A stretch of 64,000 bases of DNA from positions 248,001-312,000 of the forward strand of contig CAWIKY010000007.1 of NCBI GenBank assembly GCA_963836905.1. The letters run 5' to 3'. Within the stretch, counting starts at the first letter, position 1. Every line of letters begins with the position of its first letter. A model generated the notes under the pieces. That model was given only the letters and a program-made list of their open reading frames with translations, ran no database searches and was not told the origin of the DNA. A program made the translations under genes and the position numbers. This document shows, piece after piece, positions 1 to 8,523 of the stretch. The stretch comes from CAWIKY01 sp963836905. Lineage in GTDB: Bacteria > Pseudomonadota > Alphaproteobacteria > Caulobacterales > Hyphomonadaceae.

Positions 1-465
1 CACGCCAAGCTCGGCTGAGAAATCTGCGCCACCGAACAGGACCGAAACCACTGACGGGTGACGCAGCAGCGCTTCGGCAGCTTCCAGCCCGCGCCCGGTT
101 TCTATGATTGGAATCAGCTTTGGCGAAAGCTTGCCAAGCGCTTCGGCGACGATCTCCAGATCGACGACATGCTCGACCTTCGGCACCATGATGGCGGCCG
201 GCAGGACCCCCGCTTCAGCCAGAGCAGCAATGTCAGCGCAGCCATAGAAGGTGCGCGGCGAGTTGATGCGGATACCGGTACGGTCGGCCTGACCGGTGCG
301 GCCCAGAAAGTCTATCGCTGCCGCTCGTGCGCTGTTTTTCTCGTCCGGCAAGACGGCATCTTCCAGATCAATCATCACGATGTCGGCGGCTGTCGCCAGC
401 GCCTTTTCATAGCGTTCCGGGCGCGACCCGGGAACGAATAGCAGGGATCTGATCGACAAGGACAC
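1..465 (-). CDS. HpcH/HpaI (CitE-like) CoA-ester lyase, partial
   Basis: The minus strand reads as the N-terminal 155 codons of a citrate-lyase-beta-like TIM-barrel protein, and the C-terminus lies outside the window. Visible family signatures are LLFVPGSRPERYEKAL at the N-terminus, the Mg-binding stretch IDLEDAV, VPKVEH, and IIETGRG followed by LFGGADF. Such enzymes cleave or hydrolyse malyl-CoA, beta-methylmalyl-CoA or citramalyl-CoA. A mesaconyl-CoA hydratase gene 4 kb away makes a role in C4/C5 dicarboxyl-CoA metabolism attractive, but the exact substrate cannot be read from half a protein. The start is GTG at 465 or, with better spacing from the GGAG, TTG at 459. Confidence 0.85.
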   Translation of the reverse strand, partial: MSLSIRSLLFVPGSRPERYEKALATAADIVMIDLEDAVLPDEKNSARAAAIDFLGRTGQADRTGIRINSPRTFYGCADIAALAEAGVLPAAIMVPKVEHVVDLEIVAEALGKLSPKLIPIIETGRGLEAAEALLRHPSVVSVLFGGADFSAELGV

Positions 466-647
466 GCTCCGGAAACAGCATTTGTCCGGACAAATTAGCT
501 TGCTTGGGGGGTGGGGTCAAACTGAACGCGTCGGAAAACACGAAAACGGCCCGGCTTGCTCAATCCGGACCGTCTGTAATCATCCCGAAGTGTGTCGGGT
601 GGCGCGCGTCCGAGGTGCCCGGAAAGTCTGAACCCTGGCGGACTGTG

Positions 648-1460
648 TCAGACCGCCAGTTTCGCCTTGATGTCTGCCAGCAGCGTTTCGACGCGGCGGG
701 CATTGGCGCCAAGGTCGGAGAGACCGACCCGAGAGACGGAGCGAACATCCACCCGCGCACCCTCGCCCTGCGCCGTGATGCGGATGGCGATATCGTCTGA
801 AAAGCCGAACCAGCGTGACGTGTCGGTCGCTTCGATCACCCCTTCAGCTTCGCTTGAGGTCACAACGGCCCAGCCGTTCTCCCGAACCGTCGCTAGGGCT
901 GCCGAATAGACGACATCCACAGGGGCATTTATCAGGAGGGGCTTGATCCCGGGATAGCCGATGGCCTGCGCATCGGCGACGCGTTGCCCGCCCGAGCCTG
1001 GCCAGCGGCTGTCAGCACCCTGGATGATTGTAGGGTCTGCAATGACGGGATTGCCGCCATCGCCTCGCGCGGAGAGGAGCGCACCGGAGAAGAATATCGG
1101 CTGGTTCCAGTCGGTTTGCACGTCATGAATCGGGGGATTGCCCTCAGCCATCGCCTTGAAGCCGAGCAGACGCCCCATGACCAGACCAAGAATGAAGAGT
1201 GCTATGATGGAAAGGATGACCGGTTTGACGCGCGGTGCACGAACCAGCCCGAGCAGCAGTGTGATCACCGCCAGCACGCCGACACCCATCGTAAGGGGCC
1301 CGCCCCAGGCAACCGTCATCTTGCCGAGCCCGAATTGCCAGCTCCAGAGCCCGAAACGTGCGCCCAGCGCAGCGACTGCGAACCAGACCGGCACAAGCAG
1401 CGCCAGGAAGAAGACCGCCCAGGCCAGTTTCAGCCGGATACCATTTCTTCGTGATGCCAT
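648..1460 (-). CDS. DUF1499 family membrane protein
   Basis: This is a 270-residue protein. Three hydrophobic segments occupy roughly residues 10-30, 50-72 and 80-98. A soluble C-terminal half follows from about residue 105 and matches the DUF1499 pattern (NPP(I/Y)HDVQTD near the start of the domain, then a segment on an unfolding or heat-denaturing type beta scaffold). The function of DUF1499 is unknown. A GGAGGGAA ribosome site lies just upstream of the ATG at 1460. The gene is divergent from the DUF2461 gene at 1596 and is followed by a 180-bp gap in which no further gene was seen. Confidence 0.8.
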   Translation of the reverse strand: MASRRNGIRLKLAWAVFFLALLVPVWFAVAALGARFGLWSWQFGLGKMTVAWGGPLTMGVGVLAVITLLLGLVRAPRVKPVILSIIALFILGLVMGRLLGFKAMAEGNPPIHDVQTDWNQPIFFSGALLSARGDGGNPVIADPTIIQGADSRWPGSGGQRVADAQAIGYPGIKPLLINAPVDVVYSAALATVRENGWAVVTSSEAEGVIEATDTSRWFGFSDDIAIRITAQGEGARVDVRSVSRVGLSDLGANARRVETLLADIKAKLAV

Positions 1461-1595
1461 GATCTTCCCTCCAGTCCCGGTGGCTAGCGATAAATGATAT
1501 CATCGCGTTTGGCGAGAGCCAGCGATCGGCCTCGACGATGACAGGCATTGATCTAGCTTCTGCCGGGTTGAAATGCCGAAACGGAGGCGCAGACA

Positions 1596-2306
1596 ATGGA
1601 TGTCGATCTCGACAGGGCGGATACGTCCGATGACGTATCCGCGTTCTCTGGAATCACCTTCCGCTTTCTGGAGGGCCTCGCCGCGAACAATAACAAGACC
1701 TGGTTCGACGAGAACCGGAAGGTCTATGAGACAAAGGTCCGTAACCCGTTTGCGGCCTTGCTGAACCGATGCACAAAGCATCTGTCCGACAGCGCACTTC
1801 CGCTGAAGGGCAGCTCCGACACGATGTACCGCATCAATCGTGACCTGCGCTTCACCAAGGACAAGCGTCCCTATTCCGAGCATGTCAGCGGAATCCTGAC
1901 ACCGTCCGGGCGAAAGGAAGAGATTGGCGGGCTGGTCTATATCCATCTGGATGCCACTGGCGGCTTCGTCGCATCGGGTTTTTACAAGCCGGGTGCGAGC
2001 GAGCTCAAACCCTTGCGCGAAACCATGCTGAAAAAGCCGGACGCCTTCCGCGACATGCTGGATGATTTGAAGGCGGCCTCGCTCGAGCTTTCGATGGACG
2101 ATACGTTGACAGCCATGCCGCGCGGCTTTTCCGATGCCGCCGACCATGATCTTGCGCCATATATCAAACTCAAGAGCTTCATCCTGAAAGAGGATTTGCC
2201 GAAGTCGGCCTGGATGTCCGGTGCTGTGGTGGACCGTATCTGTGCGCTGGCGGAAGGCGCGGCCCCGCTCCTGACATTTGGCCGGAAGGCCGGGCTGAAA
2301 CTCTGA
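1596..2306 (+). CDS. DUF2461 domain-containing protein
   Basis: This is a 236-residue soluble protein of the DUF2461/TIGR02453 family. Typical features are FLEGLAANNNKTWFDENR near residue 28, YRINRDLRFTKDKRPY around residue 90, and a later conserved segment ending the domain near residue 220. The family is widespread and its biochemical role is not established. GGAGGCG upstream of the ATG gives good spacing. The gene lies in the same direction as the arsC-like gene 58 bp downstream. Confidence 0.85.
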   Translation: MDVDLDRADTSDDVSAFSGITFRFLEGLAANNNKTWFDENRKVYETKVRNPFAALLNRCTKHLSDSALPLKGSSDTMYRINRDLRFTKDKRPYSEHVSGILTPSGRKEEIGGLVYIHLDATGGFVASGFYKPGASELKPLRETMLKKPDAFRDMLDDLKAASLELSMDDTLTAMPRGFSDAADHDLAPYIKLKSFILKEDLPKSAWMSGAVVDRICALAEGAAPLLTFGRKAGLKL

Positions 2307-2364
2307 CCGCCGCCTTTCCTCATAAACCTTTGCACCGGACTGAAAGCAGCGCTATTTCACCGCC

Positions 2365-2712
2365 ATGACCTATACACTCATTCACAATCCATCCTGTGGT
2401 TCCTCAAAGAAGGGACTTGAGCTGCTGCGCGAAAACGGCATCGAGCCGAAAATCCGCAAATACGCGATGAAGGGCCACGAGCTGGGCGAAGCCGAGCTTC
2501 GCGACATCGCCCGCAAGATGGGCGGCGTCTCTCCGCGAACCTTCCTGCGCGAAAAGGATGCCGAGACGGCGGGCATCATGGACACCTCCAGCGATGACGA
2601 TCTCTTCGCGGCGATGGCGCAGAACCCGAAGCTCATTCAACGGCCTATCGGGATCAAGGGGGACAAAGCCGTGCTTGGTCGCCCCAATTCGGCACTGCTC
2701 GACATCGTCTGA
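2365..2712 (+). CDS. arsC: ArsC-family glutaredoxin-type reductase
   Basis: This is a 115-residue thioredoxin-fold protein of the ArsC/Spx superfamily. The N-terminus NPSCGSSKKGLELL carries the nucleophilic cysteine (Cys11). LIQRPIGI near residues 91-98 is the conserved RPI segment, with an arginine used for oxyanion binding in E. coli ArsC. Members reduce arsenate with glutathione and glutaredoxin, although many chromosomal single copies have other redox roles (YffB-type). No arsenite pump or ArsR gene lies beside it, so arsenate resistance is not supported by context. Confidence 0.85.
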   Translation: MTYTLIHNPSCGSSKKGLELLRENGIEPKIRKYAMKGHELGEAELRDIARKMGGVSPRTFLREKDAETAGIMDTSSDDDLFAAMAQNPKLIQRPIGIKGDKAVLGRPNSALLDIV

Positions 2713-2885
2713 GCGTTGCCCGGCAAGCCGGCCCACCGGCATCGCGAACCCAAAATCCGGGCGTACCTTTGAACATCAAGAACGAAGCGGGCTTGCCTGG
2801 TCCCGCTCCCTCGATTGTGACGTGCCAGATGCCGCACCGGCATGCTAGCTCTCTGCTGGCAGCTTGATCGACGGGGCATAGGCAG

Positions 2886-4163
2886 ATGAGACAATTCTTC
2901 AGGATCGGCGGCCTCGCCCTTCTCGGCATGATTGCCTTTGCCTGTGTAGGCTGCGCGACCGTCGGTTTGCCCCGCGTATCCTCAACGCCCGCAGACCTGA
3001 CTGCCGCGCCGGACCTTCTGAACCTCGAAACGGGTCTTTCGATCGAGACGGCCGCCCAATGGGAGGCAATCGGCCGTCCCGCAAACCTCGAAGCACTGGA
3101 AGCCGCCCTTTACGGTCCGATGCCGCCGGAAAGTCAGGTGACGGTTGTCTCACGCAAAGACATTACGCCGCCCGATATTGCGCCTGCAGGTCGGCTTGAA
3201 GAGGTGATCCTTGAAATCGACATGGCGGAAACGCCAAAGCGGTTGACCCTGCATATTCTCAGCCCCGCGGGCGAGGGTCCCTATCCTGCAATTCTGACAG
3301 CAGGCTTTTGCCCGAACCATGCCGTCTTCAAGTCAGCCGGGATCACGCCGCCGGATGTGCCGTATTTCGGGTTTTGCGATGATAGCTGGCGCACCCCGGT
3401 CGCGCAGTTCGTTTTCGGGCGATACATCAACGCGCCGCCGATAAATGAAGTGATCGTGCACGGGTACGCCTATATCGCCTGGTATCCAGGCGAAGTGGTT
3501 CCAGACAGCGCCCCCGAAGCCTTCGTAGCGATGCAGGATTTGCCTGCAGACAACCGGGAAAACGGCTATCGTGCGATTGCGAGCTGGGCGTGGCTTGCGC
3601 ACCGGGTCGTTGATTTTGCGGTTACCGATCCGCGTTTCGACCCTGATGCCCTCGTTCTCATGGGACATTCACGGCATGGCAAGTCCGCCCTGCTCGCGGC
3701 TGCAACCGACGCCCGTGTCGCTGGCGTTATCTCACACCAGTCAGGGACAGGCGGGGCTTCACTGACCCGTGACGGCACCGGCGAAAGCATCGGAGCTGTC
3801 ACATCGAGCTATCCGCACTGGTTCAACGACACCTTTGCCAGCTATGCGGGCCGCGAAAGCGAGATCCCCGTCGATCAGCATGCCTTGCTGGCCCTCCTGG
3901 CACCGCGGCCCATGCTCCTTGGAAACTCCGCTCGCGATCAATGGTCCGATCCACAAGGGAGCTTTGCCGCGGCCAAGGCGGCCAGCCCTGTCTATCGGCT
4001 CTACGGCTCGCACGGTCTGCAACAGGACACGCTTGCAGGGTTTGTCCCGGACGCGGATATCGCCTTTCACATGCGCGAGGGAACGCACGGTATCACACCG
4101 GAAGACTGGACCGCTTTCTTCGCATTCATGGAGGCGCATTTCGGGCCAGTGCAGGCGCGCTGA
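2886..4163 (+). CDS. CE15-like alpha/beta hydrolase, putative lipoprotein
   Basis: This is a 425-residue exported hydrolase. The N-terminus has two basic residues, a hydrophobic core, and a cysteine at 23 within CVGC, suggesting a lipoprotein with a non-canonical lipobox. The nucleophile elbow GHSRHGKSAL places Ser262 in the arrangement G-x-S-R-x-G-K, typical of carbohydrate esterase family 15 (glucuronoyl esterases) and relatives. A later Asp-rich segment and HGITPEDW near residue 405 probably supply the rest of the triad. CE15 enzymes cut lignin-glucuronoxylan ester bonds, but marine homologues have uncertain substrates. No xylan-degrading genes are nearby. Confidence 0.75.
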   Translation: MRQFFRIGGLALLGMIAFACVGCATVGLPRVSSTPADLTAAPDLLNLETGLSIETAAQWEAIGRPANLEALEAALYGPMPPESQVTVVSRKDITPPDIAPAGRLEEVILEIDMAETPKRLTLHILSPAGEGPYPAILTAGFCPNHAVFKSAGITPPDVPYFGFCDDSWRTPVAQFVFGRYINAPPINEVIVHGYAYIAWYPGEVVPDSAPEAFVAMQDLPADNRENGYRAIASWAWLAHRVVDFAVTDPRFDPDALVLMGHSRHGKSALLAAATDARVAGVISHQSGTGGASLTRDGTGESIGAVTSSYPHWFNDTFASYAGRESEIPVDQHALLALLAPRPMLLGNSARDQWSDPQGSFAAAKAASPVYRLYGSHGLQQDTLAGFVPDADIAFHMREGTHGITPEDWTAFFAFMEAHFGPVQAR

Positions 4164-4266
4164 GAGCCGATGAAATTTTCGGTTGTAGTAAGCATTGCGG
4201 AAACCAAAGGCTGATATCAACATCCCTGCGGCACACCGCTCACGCACGAGAGACCAGTCAGGCGAT

Positions 4267-4548
4267 ATGACGCTTTCACCCGAATTGCTTGCTAGTGCCG
4301 TCGCCGGAGGCCTGATCTTTCTTATTCTGGCCACGCCTGTTGCCATCGTCGCCGCGGCCGTTCGGCCTCTGTTTGGCGGTTTCGCATTGAAGGTCGTTGC
4401 CGCGGTAGTTCTTGGCGTCCTTGCCTCCTTCGCTGTGCAGAGCGGCGATTTGGCGTCTCTCGATAGCTTGCGTTCGCTTGGTGAGTTCGCGCAAAAGAAA
4501 CTGACATTCATTACAGATATCGCGCGGGACCTTGCGACCAACCGATAA
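4267..4548 (+). CDS. Small two-helix membrane protein, hypothetical
   Basis: This is a 93-residue protein that I do not recognise. Two hydrophobic segments (about residues 7-35 and 41-60) are followed by a short polar tail ending in DLATNR. The ATG at 4267 is preferred over an upstream ATG at 4195 because the earlier 24 residues are polar and look non-coding. It ends 17 bp before the mesaconyl-CoA hydratase gene and is probably cotranscribed with it. Confidence 0.55.
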   Translation: MTLSPELLASAVAGGLIFLILATPVAIVAAAVRPLFGGFALKVVAAVVLGVLASFAVQSGDLASLDSLRSLGEFAQKKLTFITDIARDLATNR

Positions 4549-4565
4549 CAGGGGCGGCTTGCAGC

Positions 4566-5612
4566 ATGAAATCCTTTCAGGGCAATTATCTTGAGGATCT
4601 GGCGCCGGGCCGCACGCTCGTTCATGCCACCCCTTTAACACTCGACAACAGCGATGCTGCGATCTACCGCTCGCTGACGGGAAGCCGCTATGCGCTCTAT
4701 TGCGCCGAGACCTTCGCGCAGGCTGCGGGGTATCCGCAGATGCCGCTCGATCCGATGCTGGTCTTCAACGTTGTGTTCGGAAAGACCGTGCCGGACATCA
4801 GCCTGAACGCCGTCGCCAATCTTGGCTATGCGGACGGGCGTTTCCTCAAACCGGTCTATCCGGGCGATACGCTGAGCGCACAGTCGCAAGTGATCGGCCG
4901 GAAGGAAAATTCCAACGGCAAGACCGGCGTTGTCTATGTGCGCACGACCGGACAGAACCAGCATGGCGAGACGGTTTTGTCCTATGTGCGCTGGGTCATG
5001 ATGCACAAACGCGATATCGCCTCGACCCCGCCCGAAGCTATCATTCCCGACCTGCCGCAAAGCGTTCCTTCCGCCGACCTGACCCTCCCGGATGTGGGTT
5101 ATGCTGACTTCGATACCGCGCTGTCGGGCAGCCCGCATTTGTTCGAGGACTACGCCATTGGCGAAAAGATCGACCATGTCGATGGCATGACCATCGAAGA
5201 GGCTGAGCACCAGACGGCGACACGGCTGTACCAGAACACGGCAAAGGTTCATTTCAACCAGTTCGAGCAGGGTCAGGGCCGGTTCGGCAAACGGCTGATC
5301 TATGGCGGCGTGGTGATCTCCATTGCGCGGGCGCTGGCCTTCAACGGATTGGCTAATGCAGCGCAGGTTCTGGCACTGAATGGCGGGACCCACGCCAATC
5401 CGTGTTTTGCCGGGGACACGATCCACGCCTGGTCGGAGGTTCTTGAAACGGCAGTTCTGAACGACCGGGTTGGCGCGCTCCGCTTGCGCCTGGTCGCGAC
5501 GAAGGACAGACCATGTGGAGATTTCCCGTTCAGGGATGGAAGCGGCAAATATCTGCCGGAAGTCCTGCTCGATCTTGACTACTGGGCCGCGATCCCGAGA
5601 CGGAGCACCTGA
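4566..5612 (+). CDS. mch: Mesaconyl-CoA hydratase (MaoC-type)
   Basis: This 348-residue double-hotdog enzyme closely resembles the beta-methylmalyl-CoA dehydratase/mesaconyl-C1-CoA hydratase of Rhodobacter sphaeroides. Shared blocks include ARYEDLAPG-like DLAPGRTLVHATP, FGKTVPDISLNAVANLGYA, PVYPGDTLSAQSQVIG, KTGVVYVRTTG, GEKIDHVDGMTIEEAEHQ and VATKDRPC. It interconverts mesaconyl-CoA and beta-methylmalyl-CoA in the ethylmalonyl-CoA pathway for acetyl-CoA assimilation. The usual partners crotonyl-CoA carboxylase/reductase, ethylmalonyl-CoA mutase and Mcl1 are not in the window, although a CitE-like lyase is at position 1. Its stop overlaps the next start (TGATG). Confidence 0.92.
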   Translation: MKSFQGNYLEDLAPGRTLVHATPLTLDNSDAAIYRSLTGSRYALYCAETFAQAAGYPQMPLDPMLVFNVVFGKTVPDISLNAVANLGYADGRFLKPVYPGDTLSAQSQVIGRKENSNGKTGVVYVRTTGQNQHGETVLSYVRWVMMHKRDIASTPPEAIIPDLPQSVPSADLTLPDVGYADFDTALSGSPHLFEDYAIGEKIDHVDGMTIEEAEHQTATRLYQNTAKVHFNQFEQGQGRFGKRLIYGGVVISIARALAFNGLANAAQVLALNGGTHANPCFAGDTIHAWSEVLETAVLNDRVGALRLRLVATKDRPCGDFPFRDGSGKYLPEVLLDLDYWAAIPRRST

Positions 5613-6025
5613 TGCCGTTTTCTGCCGTCTTCATAGTCTCGATTGCCGTTATCCTCTCGGCGATCGTCAGCGTGATCGGAACAGGTTCGCGTAAACAGGC
5701 CGTGCGGGACGGCCGCGCCCGCTCCAGTGATCTTTGCGAGCTTACCGGCATTCTCAATCCCAAAGCCTTGCAAGACGTGTTCGGACCGCCGACCCTGAAC
5801 GGGCTCTACAACAAGGTCACGCTCGATGAGGTTTATGCCGCGCGGGTTCCGCTCGGTCGGCTGATCTCCGAAGACCGCGTCGACTATCTCTGCATAGGTA
5901 TTGCCGCGCTTGCTCTTTTCTGGAGCCCCGGCGCTGTCGAAGTGTTTCTGGTCGCGGCTGCGGCCTACCAGAGTGCGGGCTGGTTCGTTTCCGGCGGGCT
6001 TCCTCGCAAGGGCGAGCGGGGCTGA
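5612..6025 (+). CDS. Hypothetical membrane protein
   Basis: This is a 137-residue protein of unknown family. An N-terminal hydrophobic helix (about residues 4-23) is followed by a cytoplasmic or periplasmic middle segment containing a conserved-looking CELTGILNPKAL stretch. Hydrophobic helices follow near residues 90-128. The start codon overlaps the stop of mch by one base, so the two are translationally coupled. That link is the only clue to function. Confidence 0.6.
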   Translation: MPFSAVFIVSIAVILSAIVSVIGTGSRKQAVRDGRARSSDLCELTGILNPKALQDVFGPPTLNGLYNKVTLDEVYAARVPLGRLISEDRVDYLCIGIAALALFWSPGAVEVFLVAAAAYQSAGWFVSGGLPRKGERG

Positions 6026-6099
6026 GTGCACACAGCTGGCGTTTCGCCTGCTGGCATACGTCTTGCGATGTCGTTCCCGTAACACGGGAGCTTGTACCA

Positions 6100-6795
6100 A
6101 TGTCTGACACCGAACACCTTCACGCCGAGGGCGCCGCATCCTGGGATATTTCAGAAGAAGTCCTCGCCTTTATCGATGCCCATGTCACTGAAGGCGCGCA
6201 TACGCTGGAGACGGGCGCGGGCCAGTCCACACTCGCCTTCATGGCCAAGGGCGCATGGCATCACGCCGTAACCCCCGTCGGCAGCGAAGTTGCCGCCATT
6301 CGCGGCGAAGCCAAACGCCGCGGCATCGACGACAGCAATACCGAGTTTCATGTCGGCTATTCACAGGATGTACTTCCGGCGCTCAAGCTGGAGCGCAAAC
6401 TCGATTTCGTGCTGATAGATGGCGGTCATGGCTTTCCGATCCCGGCCATCGACTGGACGTATACCGCGCGGCATCTGGCCGTGGGTGGTATGATGATGGT
6501 GGATGATGTCGACCTCTGGAGCGGCCAGATGCTGGACCGGATGATGCGGTCCGAAAGTGCCTGGAAGCATGTGGACACCCTGCGCGGGCGCACGGTGGCC
6601 TTCGAACTGGTCAAGCCCTTCGAACTTCGCGAATGGACCAACCAGCCTTACGTCGTTGCGCAATCACGCTGGACGCAGCGCATGCGCAAGGCGCGCAATC
6701 TGGCAGGTCTGGTTGCACGCGCCGATGTGTCGGCTATCCGCGCGAAGATCGGCAATGAGCGTCGCCTCGCCGTAGCTGCAAAGGCTGACTACTGA
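6100..6795 (+). CDS. Class I SAM-dependent methyltransferase-like protein
   Basis: This is a 231-residue soluble protein. TLETGAGQSTLAFMAKGAWHH (from about residue 32) matches motif I of class I methyltransferases in the Methyltransf_24 type, and DFVLIDGGHGFPIP matches the motif that follows the adenine-binding loop. The C-terminal 50 residues are basic. Proteins of this kind often sit with glycan or polysaccharide genes, and galU-manC follows 0.9 kb downstream. The substrate is unknown. A GGGAGC ribosome site precedes the ATG. Confidence 0.7.
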   Translation: MSDTEHLHAEGAASWDISEEVLAFIDAHVTEGAHTLETGAGQSTLAFMAKGAWHHAVTPVGSEVAAIRGEAKRRGIDDSNTEFHVGYSQDVLPALKLERKLDFVLIDGGHGFPIPAIDWTYTARHLAVGGMMMVDDVDLWSGQMLDRMMRSESAWKHVDTLRGRTVAFELVKPFELREWTNQPYVVAQSRWTQRMRKARNLAGLVARADVSAIRAKIGNERRLAVAAKADY

Positions 6796-6830
6796 CACGA
6801 ACAAGGGGGTGGGACCCGGGGGCGCAACAG

Positions 6831-6874
6831 GAGCGGAACGAGAGCGTCAGTGCGCGCCTTCGTTCCGCTCTTTT
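6831..6874 (+). terminator. Hairpin terminator between convergent genes
   Basis: A perfect 11-bp inverted repeat (arms 6831-6841 and 6860-6870, gagcggaacga and its complement) is followed by TTTT on the plus strand. The 18-base loop is long. It sits just after the methyltransferase-like gene and overlaps the last codons of the convergent gene at 6847. Confidence 0.5.
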
Positions 6875-7461
6875 CTGTTGGCATCGGATGCGGGTTCTTC
6901 ATCCGGAGTGTCGTCCTCATCTTCCGCATCGAAACCCGCGCCGGACTGCAGATGCGGCGTGGCCTGCTCGATATCCTCGCCAAGAACCGGCACGAGAAGA
7001 TCGCGCCATTCTTCGCAGATCTTCTCGGTCGCAAACCCCAGCCGGAACCAGACAGCGCCGTTTTCTTCGAAAAGAAAAAGATAGGGAGCCCAGGCCGTGC
7101 GCACGGCGGCCCCCTCCGTCAGCATGGCAGCGCCGCCGGTCGCCAAGCCGAGCCTCGCATATTTGCGGTCCTCGTGCATGTTGACCATTCCAGCATACCA
7201 GCCTGCCAGCCGTGCGCGGTCGAGCCGGTGAACCGAACCGTCTTCGGCCAGTAGTGCGACATCAACGCCATCCGGTGCGACGGCAATCGCTGAACGCCCG
7301 AAAGCGGCCACCCTGTCGGGCGTAAAGCCTTCGAGTTCGGCAAACCTGACGCGCGCCTTTCCAGCCATGCCGTCAGCGTATCTCGCAGCCAGCGCCCGCA
7401 GGCCGAATACGAGACCGACGGCAGCAAGACCGGCAAAAATGAAGATGGCAATCTCAAGCAC
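6847..7461 (-). CDS. Hypothetical protein, single N-terminal anchor
   Basis: This is a 204-residue protein with one hydrophobic segment (residues 3-25). A soluble domain follows in which a WYAGMVNMHEDRKYAR-like segment and FRLGFATEKICEEWRDLL can be seen, and the C-terminus is acidic and disordered (DAEDEDDTPDEEP). I do not recognise the family. The short stretch with VDVALLAEDGSVHRLDRA could form a PH-like beta sheet. The ATG at 7461 begins the hydrophobic segment directly. It is convergent with the methyltransferase-like gene. Confidence 0.55.
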   Translation of the reverse strand: MLEIAIFIFAGLAAVGLVFGLRALAARYADGMAGKARVRFAELEGFTPDRVAAFGRSAIAVAPDGVDVALLAEDGSVHRLDRARLAGWYAGMVNMHEDRKYARLGLATGGAAMLTEGAAVRTAWAPYLFLFEENGAVWFRLGFATEKICEEWRDLLVPVLGEDIEQATPHLQSGAGFDAEDEDDTPDEEPASDANRKERNEGAH

Positions 7462-7647
7462 GACGACGTCTCCTCTCAGATCAGGCAGCCAGTGAACACG
7501 ATGCCGACAGACTACGCATCACCGCTGGCGGGGAGAGCAGTTCGTAGCCGTCCCGTGCAAATCCGGCGGCAAGTTAACTGCAAACGGTGTTCGCCCGCGG
7601 CGTCTGGCGCTATGACGTCTCAGAAGCATACCGGAGAGCCAGAACCG

Positions 7648-8523
7648 ATGACATCCGTAAAGACCGCCATTCTTCCCGTTGCCGGTCTCGGCACACGGGT
7701 TCTGCCCGCCACCAAATCCATGCCGAAGGAAATGCTGCCGATCATTGATCGCCCGGCCATACAGTACGTCGTGGACGAGGCGCGCGAAGCCGGCATTGAG
7801 CATTTCTGCTTCGTGACCGGTCGCAACAAGTCGGCCATCGAGGACTATTTCGATGCCGCCTACGAACTGGAAGACCAGCTCGTCAAGAAACAGAAGACCG
7901 AGCTTCTGGACCTGTTGGAAGACCTTCGCCTGCCCCCGGGCGCCTCCAGTTTCGTCCGGCAGCAATTTCCGCAAGGGCTGGGTCACGCAGTCTGGTGCGG
8001 ACGCCAGATCGCCGGAAAGGAACCTTTCGCCGTCTTGCTTCCGGACGTGATCATCAAGGCCAAGACATCGTGTCTGGCGCAAATGATCGGCGCGTATGAT
8101 CAGATCGGCGGCAATATCATCGCTGTCGATCCGGTGCCGATGGAACGCGTCTCTTCCTACGGCGTCATTTCCCACAAGGGCCGCAAGGGCCGTCTGCTTG
8201 AAATGAATGGCATGGTGGAAAAGCCGGCTCAGGCCGATGCCCCGTCAAACCTGAAGATCACCGGGCGCTATATCCTGCAGCCCGAGATCTTCGCGCTTCT
8301 GGAAGACCAGGGCCCTGGTGCGGGGAACGAGATACAGCTGACCGATGCCATGGCCCGCTTAATGAAAGTCCAACCCTTTCATGCCTATGAGTTTGAAGGC
8401 GAGGAATACGATTGCGGCTCGATTGCCGGGTATTTCGAGGCGGTTTTCGCCCATGCGCTCGATCATCCCCAGACCCGGGAGGTGGCAAGACGTCTGGCAC
8501 GAGAGGTTAGCGACAGGGAATGA
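7648..8523 (+). CDS. galU: UTP-glucose-1-phosphate uridylyltransferase
   Basis: This is a 291-residue nucleotidyltransferase that makes UDP-glucose from UTP and glucose-1-phosphate. It carries the family N-terminus AILPVAGLGTRVLPATKSMPKEM with the nucleotide-binding G-x-G-T-R loop, IDRPAIQYVVDEA, and GNEIQLTDAM near residue 230. The open frame extends 52 codons upstream of 7648, but the galU family start and a GGAGAG site 9 bases before the ATG at 7648 decide the start. The stop overlaps the manC start as ATGA. Confidence 0.95.
   Translation: MTSVKTAILPVAGLGTRVLPATKSMPKEMLPIIDRPAIQYVVDEAREAGIEHFCFVTGRNKSAIEDYFDAAYELEDQLVKKQKTELLDLLEDLRLPPGASSFVRQQFPQGLGHAVWCGRQIAGKEPFAVLLPDVIIKAKTSCLAQMIGAYDQIGGNIIAVDPVPMERVSSYGVISHKGRKGRLLEMNGMVEKPAQADAPSNLKITGRYILQPEIFALLEDQGPGAGNEIQLTDAMARLMKVQPFHAYEFEGEEYDCGSIAGYFEAVFAHALDHPQTREVARRLAREVSDRE

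Noticed and set aside
58..441. Plus-strand open frame of 127 codons
   Set aside because: It is antisense to the CitE-like lyase, whose minus-strand reading has clear family motifs.
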